Shown here: positions 1 through 8,122 of the stretch, piece after piece
Position numbering within the stretch: the stretch's first letter is position 1
Layout of the letters: each line of letters begins with the position of its first letter
DNA from: Candidatus Zipacnadum vermilionense
GTDB lineage: Bacteria; Armatimonadota; Zipacnadia; Zipacnadales; Zipacnadaceae
DNA length: 41,087 nucleotides
Direction of reading: 5' to 3'
Assembly: GCA_029821755.1 (NCBI GenBank)
Contig: JALGSV010000031.1
Location: forward strand, 1-41,087
Program-made: the position numbers and the translations under genes
The notes under the pieces: model-generated
Databases searched by the model: none
The model's input: the letters and a program-made list of their open reading frames with translations, nothing else
What the model was told of the DNA's origin: nothing

Positions 1-1916
1 CTCTGAGCAGGGGACCCCAGTTGCTGGTGGATACCCTCCGGCACTGGACGGCACAATTGGCGAGTCCCCGGCTGATATGCTCAGACCAGCGCCTAGTTGA
101 TTTTCTGGACATCGAGAGCTACCTCATGCGGGTCCAGCAAGCCGCAGCGGGAGGGTTGTCGCCCATGGACGGCTACACTAAGTGCTGGATTCGCGACTCG
201 AATGGCCCCGTGCGCTATCTGTTGGCCTGCGGGGACTATGACGCGGTTAAGCGCTATCTGGTCTTCCAGTTCAAGGGCTACGCCGAGCAGGGCAAGGTCA
301 GCAACAACTTACTGCTAGACCTGGTTCTCCCCGCGCAGGCCAAGCAGTTGGATTGGAGCACTGTTCAGGTCCCGGCGGCGGAGATCGCTAGCTTCATGAT
401 CCTGCAGCGCTACTGGTACTGGCGTCACACCGCGGACAACAATTTGGTCCGGGAAGAGTGGCCGATGTTGCGCCGCTGCCTGCTGGGCCAGAAGGTGGAC
501 GAGCGCGGAACTCTCCCCTTCTTCGGCGACGAGACCTATCGCTTCCCCGGCTACGAAATCTTCAACCAAGGCCAGCCGGCGCCCGACTACGTCAACATGC
601 GTCTGCGCTCCCTCGACTCGGCGATGGAGTACGTAGTGGCGGCCCAGGCGCTCGCGGAGATGGCTCCGGCCGTGGGAAGGGGTGGTGAGGTAGGGGAGTA
701 CCGGGCCGCGGCAGACCGCGTTCAGCAGGCGACCGAGCAGCACTTCTGGCAGGCCGACCGTGGCTACTACGCGCCGGCCCTCTCCGACATGACCCCGGAG
801 GTCCAGCAGAATCTCTTCGCGCCGGTCAACCTGCACTCTTGGTGGTTGGCCTACGCCAGCGCCGACGCGCGGCAGATGGCCAATCTGGATGCCGTCGTTC
901 GCTATCTCGCCAAGCCCTCCGGCACTCTCCTGACCACTCCCGAGTTCGGCTACTACGTCCCCATGACGCCGGGCTACCTGCTCTACGCCCTGTCCGCGGT
1001 CGGCCACCCCGGCCGCGACCAGGCACTGAAGGGAGTGCTCGCCGCGGCAGAGGCCAGCGGCGGCTACGCGGAGATGAACACGCCGGACGACCGCCCCGCC
1101 GAAACCATCTGGGGCCAACACCGCTTCCGTCCCTGGGGGGGGGGTATCAACGCAGAGGCCGTACTCTACGCCCTGACCGGCTTTGAGGCCGATGCGCCAA
1201 ACCGGCTCATATCTCTGAGCCCTTGGCTCCCGGCGGGGATGAGGGAGCTATCGATTCCGCTCTCCGCGGGCTCCGCGCGGTTTGCCCTGCGGCTTACGCC
1301 GGAGCGCTGCGAGGTGGAGGCGAAGGAGGGGGACCACGAGCCTTACGGTGTCACGCTGCGCCTGCTTACCACCGGCACGCCCCCCCAGGTCAATGGCAAT
1401 TGGCAGGAACGGGGGGGAGCACTTCAGGTGCTACCGGGTCCCTATGGCCAGACCGAGATTCGCCTCACGGGGGCACGCGTCGGCCCCAAGCAGCCTCTGA
1501 CGATCACCTTCGATCGTCCCCTCGAGCCCGCCCGCGCCAAGATGCCCCCTCGGCAGCCCTTCACCTGGAACCCACCACGCGCCGAGTGGCTCAAGCCCGT
1601 AGTCCTGCTCACCTGGGACCCCCAGGCCCTGGTCGAGCAGCGGGCAAAGCATGGGGCGGAGCTGGCCGTGCTTGACACCAAGATATCCTGGCCCACCTCC
1701 TACCTGCGCTCGTGGTTGTTCACCGGGTCGGGCGCGCGGCGGGGCAAGTTGGTAGTCCTCGACGTTGCCGGTTGGCCGGGTGCCTTCAAGCGGGCGGAGT
1801 ACTGGAGTGACGGAGGAGAGGGAGGCAAGCTGCTAAAGGAGTTCGAACAGGCGGGGGGACAGGTGGAACGGGTGGAGACACGGCGGCGGTTCACAGACGA
1901 GGTGTCGGATATCTAG
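1..1916 (+). CDS. Six-hairpin (alpha/alpha-toroid) glycoside hydrolase, 5' partial
   Basis: The frame is open to the left edge of the window. The first possible internal start is a TTG at 21, but the helical catalytic part begins almost at once there, so an N-terminal portion is probably missing. The visible part (about 630 residues) has a W-I-R-D segment near residue 57, followed by helical repeats rich in Trp, Tyr and Arg, as in alpha/alpha-toroid glycosidases (debranching-enzyme, GH15 or GH78-like). A beta-rich region follows (about residues 400-500, with an SLSPWLPAGM-type segment). The last 100 residues fit no domain I recognise. The exact GH family cannot be assigned, so the substrate is unknown. 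An in-frame run of ten G at 1135-1144 encodes Trp-Gly-Gly-Gly. The gene converges on the next one and shares its stop tetranucleotide. Confidence 0.75.
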   Translation, partial: LSRGPQLLVDTLRHWTAQLASPRLICSDQRLVDFLDIESYLMRVQQAAAGGLSPMDGYTKCWIRDSNGPVRYLLACGDYDAVKRYLVFQFKGYAEQGKVSNNLLLDLVLPAQAKQLDWSTVQVPAAEIASFMILQRYWYWRHTADNNLVREEWPMLRRCLLGQKVDERGTLPFFGDETYRFPGYEIFNQGQPAPDYVNMRLRSLDSAMEYVVAAQALAEMAPAVGRGGEVGEYRAAADRVQQATEQHFWQADRGYYAPALSDMTPEVQQNLFAPVNLHSWWLAYASADARQMANLDAVVRYLAKPSGTLLTTPEFGYYVPMTPGYLLYALSAVGHPGRDQALKGVLAAAEASGGYAEMNTPDDRPAETIWGQHRFRPWGGGINAEAVLYALTGFEADAPNRLISLSPWLPAGMRELSIPLSAGSARFALRLTPERCEVEAKEGDHEPYGVTLRLLTTGTPPQVNGNWQERGGALQVLPGPYGQTEIRLTGARVGPKQPLTITFDRPLEPARAKMPPRQPFTWNPPRAEWLKPVVLLTWDPQALVEQRAKHGAELAVLDTKISWPTSYLRSWLFTGSGARRGKLVVLDVAGWPGAFKRAEYWSDGGEGGKLLKEFEQAGGQVERVETRRRFTDEVSDI

Positions 1917-3928
1917 CTCCGGATCCACGTCGGATCCGCTTCCCGTCGCGTCAGGCCCAGCTCGATCCAGGGAAGGAAATCGGTGACTAGCCGCGGGTTG
2001 TAGTTGAACACAACGAACCCCGCCGCGCCCTGCTTGCGTACCGCCTGGATCTGGTCCGCCAACTGCTGTGGCGATCCGAACGGGCAGTTGTCGGCGAACG
2101 CCCCTATCCCCACTGCCAGAGGGACGGCGCCCGCCAGTTGGGCAGTCTGGTCCTGTATGTAGCCCTGGAACCGCTGCAGGTTGTCGGTGTAGTCCATCGG
2201 GCACAGGAAGTCCACCAAACCCTCCTTGGCCCAGGCCGCCGGGGTCTGGCCGCTCTCGTCGGCGGTAGTGCGCCAGTTGGGGAAGGTCGCTACGGACAGG
2301 CGCACCTGGGGCCGCACCGCCTTCAGTTGCGCCCGCAGCGCTCGCAGCAGATCCGTCAGTACCCCCTGTCGCCACTGCAGGAAGCGAGCGCGCAGCGGCC
2401 CGGCGGCCAGGTCCTGCGGCCATTCGTCTACCTTCACCCCGGTCGCCTTCTCGAATTCCGCCCGGCAGCGCGGGCAGACGCACGTATCGGTATCGTCGTA
2501 GCGGAAGTAGTCAAGCTGCAGGCCTTGCACCGGATAGCGCAGCACGATCTCCGTAGCCACTGCCAGTAGTTGCTCCTGGTTGCGCGGGTCGGTGGGGCAG
2601 AGCCAGTCTACTGTCTTCCCCTGGCTGTTCACCGCCATCCTCCCCTGGGCGGCCAACGCGCTCTTCACCGACTTGGCAGTGAACAGGCACTGCAAGGCTA
2701 TCAGCCGCGGATGTACCTCCAGCCCGTTCGCCTTGCCCGCCGTAACGGCGGCCTGCAGGTAGTCACAGTCTCCCTGCGCCGCCCGTGGCAGAACCCCACT
2801 GGGGTAATAGGCCGCCCCGGCGGTGGCCATGTAGGGGAAGACCACGTTGAAGTGAGCTTTCGCCAAGCGGGCCATGGCCGCGTCCCAACTGCGCGCGCCG
2901 TCCTGGGGCCACGGATATCCCCAGACACCACGTATCTCAGGCGCCGGCGAGGAGTAGGCAGCCCAGTAGCTGCGGGTAGCCAGGTCGGTCGCCTGCTTGA
3001 CCTGGGTCTCGGCCTCTTCCATCTTCCCCTGCGCCATGAACTCGCTGACCCTCCATAGGGCCGCCTCGGCACGTTTGGCGTAGTCCCACGCCTCCGGCTC
3101 GGCTCCCTCCGGGCGCGCCCGCCAGGCGTTCATCAGGTCCGCCAGGCAAGCGTAGCGCCCGATTGGGCCCAACTCCTTGACAGTGCGTGGTAGCGTTTGA
3201 CTCACCACCCGGGGCGCCACTCGGCCCAGAATCGCCCACAGTACGGCCGAGAGAGCGGGTACATCATTCGACCGCGGTACGAAGGCGAGAAAGCAACCGC
3301 TGTCGGTGAGGGCCAGAGCAGGCTGGGGCTCGCCTCCTCCCGGTGTCTCCCACCATCCGGCGATGCTTGCCCCTTCTCCCACCAGTGTGAAACTGCGCTG
3401 GAAGTACGGTGCCAGCGTCATCGCGGGTGGCGCTCCCACCAGGCTGACCGTATCCGGCCGCAGGATAGCCCGCGTGCCCTCTTCTAGCTGCGCATAGCCG
3501 CCGGTCTTCACGCCCAGTCGACTCTCCAACTGGTCCCCGGCAACGTGGAAGGCGATCAGGGCCGCTCCCTGATCCATTGCCGCCGAAAGCAGATTCACCT
3601 CGGCGGGCGACAGTGCGCGGTTGTAGGGTAGAATGATGGCGGCGGCTTGGCGTGGGTCAACGCGGCCATTGGCGACCTCGGTGTCCGTGGTCGTCTGGAA
3701 AGGCAACCCGACCCGTCTGAGGGCACGCTGGACGGCCTCGTCGGCGTCCCTGGCTATACGTGTCATCCATGCCGCATCCGGGCCGACGTTCACGCCGCGT
3801 ATCACCAGGATGTATCCGGGAGCCCCTGGGGCAGCGCAGACAGGAGTCGCCCCCCAGTGACAGCGCCATGCCGCAGTCCCCACCAGCGCTAACCCCAACA
3901 CCGCGAGTACCGGCCAGCGTCGCCTCAT
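1913..3928 (-). CDS. GHL10-type glycosyl hydrolase-like protein, exported
   Basis: This is a 671-residue protein with a signal peptide or N-terminal anchor (MRRRWPVLAVLGLALVGTAAW). About residues 35-220 resemble a ThuA/GATase1-like alpha-beta domain. From about residue 330 comes a glycosyl hydrolase-like 10 (GHL10, formerly DUF187) TIM barrel: it opens with EIRGVWGYPWPQDG and contains LQLDYFRYDDTDTCVCPRC, the family's conserved D-Y-x-R-Y strand. That strand is followed by an unusual C-x-C-x2-C knuckle that could bind metal. The start at 3928 is chosen because its ATG overlaps the exporter's TGA stop (ATGA) and AAGGAGG lies 10 nt upstream. A longer reading to 4009 gives an Arg/Gly-rich leader typical of a shadow. 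The family is thought to act on polysaccharides or cell-wall glycans; the substrate here is unknown. Confidence 0.85.
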   Translation of the reverse strand: MRRRWPVLAVLGLALVGTAAWRCHWGATPVCAAPGAPGYILVIRGVNVGPDAAWMTRIARDADEAVQRALRRVGLPFQTTTDTEVANGRVDPRQAAAIILPYNRALSPAEVNLLSAAMDQGAALIAFHVAGDQLESRLGVKTGGYAQLEEGTRAILRPDTVSLVGAPPAMTLAPYFQRSFTLVGEGASIAGWWETPGGGEPQPALALTDSGCFLAFVPRSNDVPALSAVLWAILGRVAPRVVSQTLPRTVKELGPIGRYACLADLMNAWRARPEGAEPEAWDYAKRAEAALWRVSEFMAQGKMEEAETQVKQATDLATRSYWAAYSSPAPEIRGVWGYPWPQDGARSWDAAMARLAKAHFNVVFPYMATAGAAYYPSGVLPRAAQGDCDYLQAAVTAGKANGLEVHPRLIALQCLFTAKSVKSALAAQGRMAVNSQGKTVDWLCPTDPRNQEQLLAVATEIVLRYPVQGLQLDYFRYDDTDTCVCPRCRAEFEKATGVKVDEWPQDLAAGPLRARFLQWRQGVLTDLLRALRAQLKAVRPQVRLSVATFPNWRTTADESGQTPAAWAKEGLVDFLCPMDYTDNLQRFQGYIQDQTAQLAGAVPLAVGIGAFADNCPFGSPQQLADQIQAVRKQGAAGFVVFNYNPRLVTDFLPWIELGLTRREADPTWIRS

Positions 3929-5787
3929 TCCCCCACGGCCTCCTTGTCTCGCAGCGTGGCCTCGTGCTCCTCGATCTTCTCCTGCCCGCGCTTGAACTGC
4001 ACCTCGCACAACTTTGCGTAAAGGCCCCCCGCCGTTGCCAGTTCGGCATGGGTTCCCCGCTCGACGATCTGCCCGTGGTCCATCACCATAATCTGGTCCG
4101 CATTCATGACTGTCGAAAGTCGGTGCGCGATACTGAACGTCGTGCGGTCCTTCATCAACTTTTCCAGCGCCTCCTGGATGAGCGCTTCCGACTCGGAATC
4201 CAGGTCGGAAGTGGCCTCGTCGAGAATCAAAATACGCGGGTTGCGTAGAATCGCCCGGGCAATCGAGATACGCTGGCGCTGGCCGCCGCTGAGCCGGTCG
4301 CCGCGCTCGCCGACCTGGGTCTCGTACCCGTCCGGGAACTCCATGATGAAGTCGTGGGCGTTGGCCGCGATGGCGGCTTGCACGACTTGCTCGTCGCTGG
4401 CGTTCGGCCGCCCGTACTTGATGTTCTCTCGCAGACTCCCGGAGAAGAGGAAATCCTCTTGCATCACCATCCCGATGTGTCCGCGCAGGGCCCGCAGCGA
4501 CAAATCGCGCAAGTCGATGCCGTCCAGGAGTATCTGTCCATTGCCCGGGTCGTAGAAGCGGGGGATAAGGTGCACCATGGTTGTCTTCCCGCTTCCCGAG
4601 GGGCCCACCAGTGCTACAACCTGTCCGGGCTCAGCCACAAGGTTGATATCCCGCAAGACAGGCTCCGTGGGCTCGTAGGAGAAGTCGACGTGACGGAACT
4701 CCACCCGCCCCTCGACGCTCTTGGGCTTCACCGCGTTCTTACTCTCCTGGATCTCGGGGGGGGTGTCGAGGGTGTCGAAGATGCGGTCGACCGCCGCCAT
4801 GGCGTTGTTGAGCACGTCGTTGGCGGTGACGATGCTGATGATCGGCTGGAACAGCATCCACAGGTATCCCCGAAACATGATCAGCTGCCCGAGGGTGAGG
4901 TTGTTCATGAACAGGATTTGGTAGCAGCCGAAGGCCAGCACCATGAGGTCGGACAGCCCTGTGATGACGTTGGCGTTGTTACCCAGGATGGTTCGCAGGC
5001 GCCCCAAGCGCACCTTCAGGCGAATGTTGGCGCGAATCTCCTTGACGAAGCGCCGAGCCTCCCACTGCTCCCGGGCAAAGCCTTTGACAACTTTGATCCC
5101 CGCGATGTCCTCCGAGAGCATGGAGTAGACCTGGGAGAACTGGTCGCGCTGCTCGGCCGCCTCCCGCCGAATCTGGCGCCGCATCGTCATGAAGTTGAGG
5201 GCGTACAGCGGTAGGGAGAAACTGGCGATGATCGCCAGCCGCCAGTTGATGAAGTAAAGAATCACAATGGCCACCAGCACCATCATGGAGTCGCTGATGA
5301 CCTGCACCAGGTTCCCGGAGAGCGTGGCCTGAATGGCATCCACGTCGTAGAGGAGGCGGGCCATGATCCAGCCGTGGGGGTTCTGCTTGTAGAAGCGCAG
5401 GGACAGGCGCTGCAAATGGCGGAACAACTTCTGCCGCACGTCAAACAGAATGCGGTTGCCCACCACCAGCAGGATCATCTGTTGCAGGTAACTGACGAGC
5501 CACTGGCTGATATTGACCCCGGCGATGATAGCGAAAAGGAGGGCGAGATAGTGAGCGGTCTCGAGACGCCCCTGCTGGAGCGCGGGATTCGGCGGCAGGG
5601 CTCCTCCCGCGCCCGAGGCGACTCCGATCAGGCCTTGCAGGCGCGCAAAGGCCTGGAATTTGTCCACCAGCTGTCCGATCACCCAGGGCATAATCAGCGT
5701 GAAGGACCGGCTGAGGAAGACCAGCAGGAGGGAAACCAGCAGCATCCAGCGGTATCTGCGAGCGAAGGTCAGGAAACGCCAGAACAT
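3925..5787 (-). CDS. MsbA-like ABC exporter (membrane domain fused to ATPase)
   Basis: This 620-residue half-transporter would act as a homodimer in the cytoplasmic membrane, moving a lipid, drug or peptide outward. Residues 1 to about 330 form the six-helix ABC exporter membrane domain; hydrophobic stretches begin at about residues 15, 80, 100 and 165. The nucleotide-binding domain follows, with Walker A GPSGSGKTT near residue 400, signature LSGGQRQR, Walker B ILILDEATSDLD and the H-loop histidine in IAHRLST, all intact. The first extracellular loop has an insertion rich in Gly, Ala and Pro (about residues 55-70). It starts with ATG at 5787. A TTGCCA-N18-TATAAT promoter lies just upstream. 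Its stop overlaps the start of the GHL10 protein, so the two are translationally coupled. The cargo cannot be read from sequence. Confidence 0.95.
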   Translation of the reverse strand: MFWRFLTFARRYRWMLLVSLLLVFLSRSFTLIMPWVIGQLVDKFQAFARLQGLIGVASGAGGALPPNPALQQGRLETAHYLALLFAIIAGVNISQWLVSYLQQMILLVVGNRILFDVRQKLFRHLQRLSLRFYKQNPHGWIMARLLYDVDAIQATLSGNLVQVISDSMMVLVAIVILYFINWRLAIIASFSLPLYALNFMTMRRQIRREAAEQRDQFSQVYSMLSEDIAGIKVVKGFAREQWEARRFVKEIRANIRLKVRLGRLRTILGNNANVITGLSDLMVLAFGCYQILFMNNLTLGQLIMFRGYLWMLFQPIISIVTANDVLNNAMAAVDRIFDTLDTPPEIQESKNAVKPKSVEGRVEFRHVDFSYEPTEPVLRDINLVAEPGQVVALVGPSGSGKTTMVHLIPRFYDPGNGQILLDGIDLRDLSLRALRGHIGMVMQEDFLFSGSLRENIKYGRPNASDEQVVQAAIAANAHDFIMEFPDGYETQVGERGDRLSGGQRQRISIARAILRNPRILILDEATSDLDSESEALIQEALEKLMKDRTTFSIAHRLSTVMNADQIMVMDHGQIVERGTHAELATAGGLYAKLCEVQFKRGQEKIEEHEATLRDKEAVGE

Positions 5788-5818
5788 GACAGTCTATCCG
5801 TCGGGGCGGTTGAACAAG

Positions 5819-5848
5819 ATTATACGGGCCAGCCTAGCCCGGTGGCAA
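5819..5848 (-). promoter_or_regulatory. Sigma70-type promoter of the ABC exporter
   Basis: On the minus strand, TTGCCA (5848-5843) is separated by 18 bp from a perfect TATAAT (5824-5819). The -10 lies 31 bp before the ATG of the exporter, and the same hexamers with the same spacing precede the receiver gene at 6358. It should drive the exporter and the coupled GHL10 gene. Confidence 0.6.
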
Positions 5849-5866
5849 GGCGTACGGGTCAAACGA

Positions 5867-5893
5867 AACGGGGACACCCAAGGTGTCCCCGTT
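5867..5893 (-). terminator. Perfect 12-bp hairpin, likely terminator of the receiver gene
   Basis: The arms at 5867-5878 and 5882-5893 are exactly complementary, with a 3-nt loop. On the minus strand the stem ends in GTTTCGTTT, a weak T-rich tail. It lies 34 bp after the receiver gene's stop and upstream of the exporter promoter, so a terminator role is plausible. The ggggacacc/ggtgtcccc arms also recall the palindromes elsewhere in the window. Confidence 0.5.
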
Positions 5894-5926
5894 GACTGTG
5901 AGCACCGATCCGCGGCTCGAGCGCGG

Positions 5927-6358
5927 CTAGACGTCCCAAACGGTCTCTCCCTCGTCGTCGCCCAAGCTCCCTCCGCCGGGACCCGAGTCCAGACTCTGGA
6001 AGATACGCTCGACGAAGGTCAGCAGCTCGCGCGGGTTGAAGGGCTTGGTCAGGTATGAACTGACGCCCGAGGACCAGCCGCGGAAAATGTCCGCGTCCTG
6101 CGCCCTAGCAGTGAGCATGATGACGGGGATGTCGCGGGTCTTGGCGTCGGCCTGGAGCTTCTTAAGCACCTCAAAGCCGTCCATGCGCGGCATCATCACG
6201 TCCAGGATAATCATGTCCGGGCTTTCCTTGGCCACCTGTTCCAGCGCTTCGACGCCATCGTAAGCAGTCAGCACTTGGTATCCGACTTTCTCCAGGTTCA
6301 CCTGAACGAGGCGCACGATATGCCGCTCATCGTCAACCACGAGTATCTTTCTGGCCAT
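5927..6358 (-). CDS. Stand-alone response regulator (CheY-like receiver)
   Basis: This 143-residue protein is a single receiver domain plus about 20 extra residues. The phosphoacceptor is Asp53 (IILDVMMPRMDG). The acidic pair Asp9-Asp10 sits in KILVVDDE, the conserved Thr in IMLTAR, and the Lys in LTKPF. No DNA-binding or enzymatic output domain follows. It therefore probably signals by protein contact or acts as a phosphate relay. It has ATG with AAGGAGG 10 nt upstream and a consensus-like promoter 90 bp further up. No histidine kinase is encoded in the window, so its partner is unknown. The C-terminus is acidic and Gly-rich (GGGSLGDDEGE). Confidence 0.93.
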   Translation of the reverse strand: MARKILVVDDERHIVRLVQVNLEKVGYQVLTAYDGVEALEQVAKESPDMIILDVMMPRMDGFEVLKKLQADAKTRDIPVIMLTARAQDADIFRGWSSGVSSYLTKPFNPRELLTFVERIFQSLDSGPGGGSLGDDEGETVWDV

Positions 6359-6448
6359 GGCGCAAAGTCCTCCTTACTGGGACGCCAACCTGGTCCGGTA
6401 GCCCGCGTATCTCCGCCTCTAATCCTCCGGGGCCCCCAGGTCATCTGC

Positions 6449-6478
6449 ATTATAACAGACAGTTTGTTCAGTTGGCAA
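6449..6478 (-). promoter_or_regulatory. Sigma70-type promoter of the receiver gene
   Basis: TTGCCA (6478-6473) and TATAAT (6454-6449) lie on the minus strand with 18 bp between them. Hexamers and spacing are identical to the exporter promoter at 5819-5848. The predicted leader to the ATG at 6358 is about 85 nt and carries the AAGGAGG ribosome site. Confidence 0.6.
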
Positions 6479-6496
6479 GCGAGTAGCGGCGCATTT

Positions 6497-6511
6497 GCCG
6501 CCCCTGGCGGC
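6497..6511 (-). terminator. Short GC hairpin after xylulokinase
   Basis: There is a perfect 6-bp gccgcc/ggcggc stem with a 3-nt loop, 15 bp past the xylB stop. No T tract follows, so it is only a weak candidate for ending the sugar operon. Confidence 0.25.
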
Positions 6512-6526
6512 TAGTGCTTTCAGCCG

Positions 6527-8059
6527 TTACTCCTTGTCAACCAGAGCTTGAGCCCCGTCGAACGATTTCTCAAGCTGTGGGTATAGTTCGCGGTACAGGC
6601 GGTAGTATCCTTCGTGCCGTTCCACTTCCGACGGCTGGGGCGTCAGCTCGTCCACTACCGAAATGGTCTGTCGGCAGGCCTCAGCCACCGAGGGGAACAC
6701 CCCGCACCCCACAGCAGCCAGCAGCGCTACCCCAAACGCGGGGCCCTCGTCCACGTTGATGGTAACGTGCGGTTCTCCCGTGACATCCGCCTGGATCTGT
6801 CGCCACAGCTTGCTCCGTGCTCCCCCGCCGGAGGCCCGGACTTGCTTAAAGGGCGTGCCCATCGCCTTCATGATCTCGAACGAGTCCCGCATCCCCATCG
6901 CCACGCCCTCCAGGACGGCCCGGATCATGTGCGCCTTGGTGTGGCGGATGGTCAGCCCGGAGAAGACGCCCTTGGCGTTGGGGTTGGGGTGGGGGCAGCG
7001 CTCGCCGGTCAGATAGGGTAGGAAGACCAGTCCCTCGCTGGTCGGGACCGAGGCGGCCGCCTCCGTCATGTACTCGTAGGCGTCCCGGCCGCTTTCGGCC
7101 GCCCTGTCCTTCTCGATCTGGCAGAGCGTATCGCGCATCCAGCGCAGCGAGCCGCCTGCCGATTGCATCACGCCCATCACATGCCACTTGCCTGGCACCG
7201 CGTGGCAGAAGGTTTGCGTGCGCAGCTGGGCATCCATCAGCGGCTGGTCGAGGTAAGCGAATACCACTCCGGAAGTGCCAATCGTACTGCTCACCACTCC
7301 CGTCTCCACAATTCCGTTACCCACGGCACCCGAAGCCTGATCCCCGCCTCCACCTACCACCGGCGTCCCCGCCTTGAGGCCTGTCGCCTCCGCTGCAGCC
7401 GGAGTGATCTGGCCGCTAACCTCTTGCGACTCGTGTACCTCCGGCAGCCACTCGCGGGGTATCGCGATCCGGTCCAGGATAACGTCGGACCAGCGGCGCT
7501 GCGGCACGTTTAGCAGAGAGGTGCCCGAGGCGTCGCTCACCTCCGTGGCGTATTCGCCGGTCAACCGCAGGCGGATGTAATCTTTCGGCAGGAGCACCTT
7601 GCGGACCCGGGCGTAGTTCTCGGGCTCGTTGTCCCGGAGCCAGATGATCTTGGGCGCCTGGAATCCGGTCAGGATTGGATTGCAGGTCTCGGCGACGACG
7701 GTTTCCTGGCCCACAGTTTCGGTGATCCAGTCGCACTGCGCCTGCGTCCGCTGGTCGCACCAGAGGATCGTTGGGCGGATGGCCTCGCCCTTCGCATCTA
7801 GAAAGACCGACCCGTGCATCTGCCCGGAGAGTCCCACCGCGCGGACCTCTTCGCCCCTCACACTCGCTACGGCCAGTGCCTGGCGGACAGTGGCCAGGAC
7901 CGCTGTCCACCACTCCTCCGAGTCCTGCTCGTACCAGTTGGGGCGAGGCGTGAGCAGCGGGTACTCGCTCAGCGCCCGGCTGACGATCTTGCCCGTCTCC
8001 TCCACCAAGACCGTCTTAGTACCGCTAGTTCCGATATCAAGGCCCAGCAGGTAGGCCAT
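6527..8059 (-). CDS. xylB: Xylulokinase (FGGY family)
   Basis: This 510-residue enzyme has the usual length for an FGGY carbohydrate kinase. It phosphorylates D-xylulose to xylulose 5-phosphate with ATP, in the cytoplasm. The N-terminal phosphate-binding motif LGLDIGTSGTKTVLV opens the actin-like fold. The QMHG segment (GLSGQMHGSVFLD) and the ILWCDQRT segment are typical of xylulokinases. The C-terminal half has GGGARSKLWRQIQADV. ATG at 8059 is preceded by AGGAGGGTGATCC. It is last in a minus-strand series after a cyclophilin-like gene (63-bp gap). Its product is a transketolase substrate, and a transketolase is encoded divergently at the other end of the operon. A related ketose or polyol could be the real substrate. 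Confidence 0.92.
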   Translation of the reverse strand: MAYLLGLDIGTSGTKTVLVEETGKIVSRALSEYPLLTPRPNWYEQDSEEWWTAVLATVRQALAVASVRGEEVRAVGLSGQMHGSVFLDAKGEAIRPTILWCDQRTQAQCDWITETVGQETVVAETCNPILTGFQAPKIIWLRDNEPENYARVRKVLLPKDYIRLRLTGEYATEVSDASGTSLLNVPQRRWSDVILDRIAIPREWLPEVHESQEVSGQITPAAAEATGLKAGTPVVGGGGDQASGAVGNGIVETGVVSSTIGTSGVVFAYLDQPLMDAQLRTQTFCHAVPGKWHVMGVMQSAGGSLRWMRDTLCQIEKDRAAESGRDAYEYMTEAAASVPTSEGLVFLPYLTGERCPHPNPNAKGVFSGLTIRHTKAHMIRAVLEGVAMGMRDSFEIMKAMGTPFKQVRASGGGARSKLWRQIQADVTGEPHVTINVDEGPAFGVALLAAVGCGVFPSVAEACRQTISVVDELTPQPSEVERHEGYYRLYRELYPQLEKSFDGAQALVDKE

Positions 8060-8122
8060 GGATCACCCTCCTGAAGGACAAGCTTGGCGACCTGTCCAGC
8101 AATCGCTACTATCCCTTACTAC

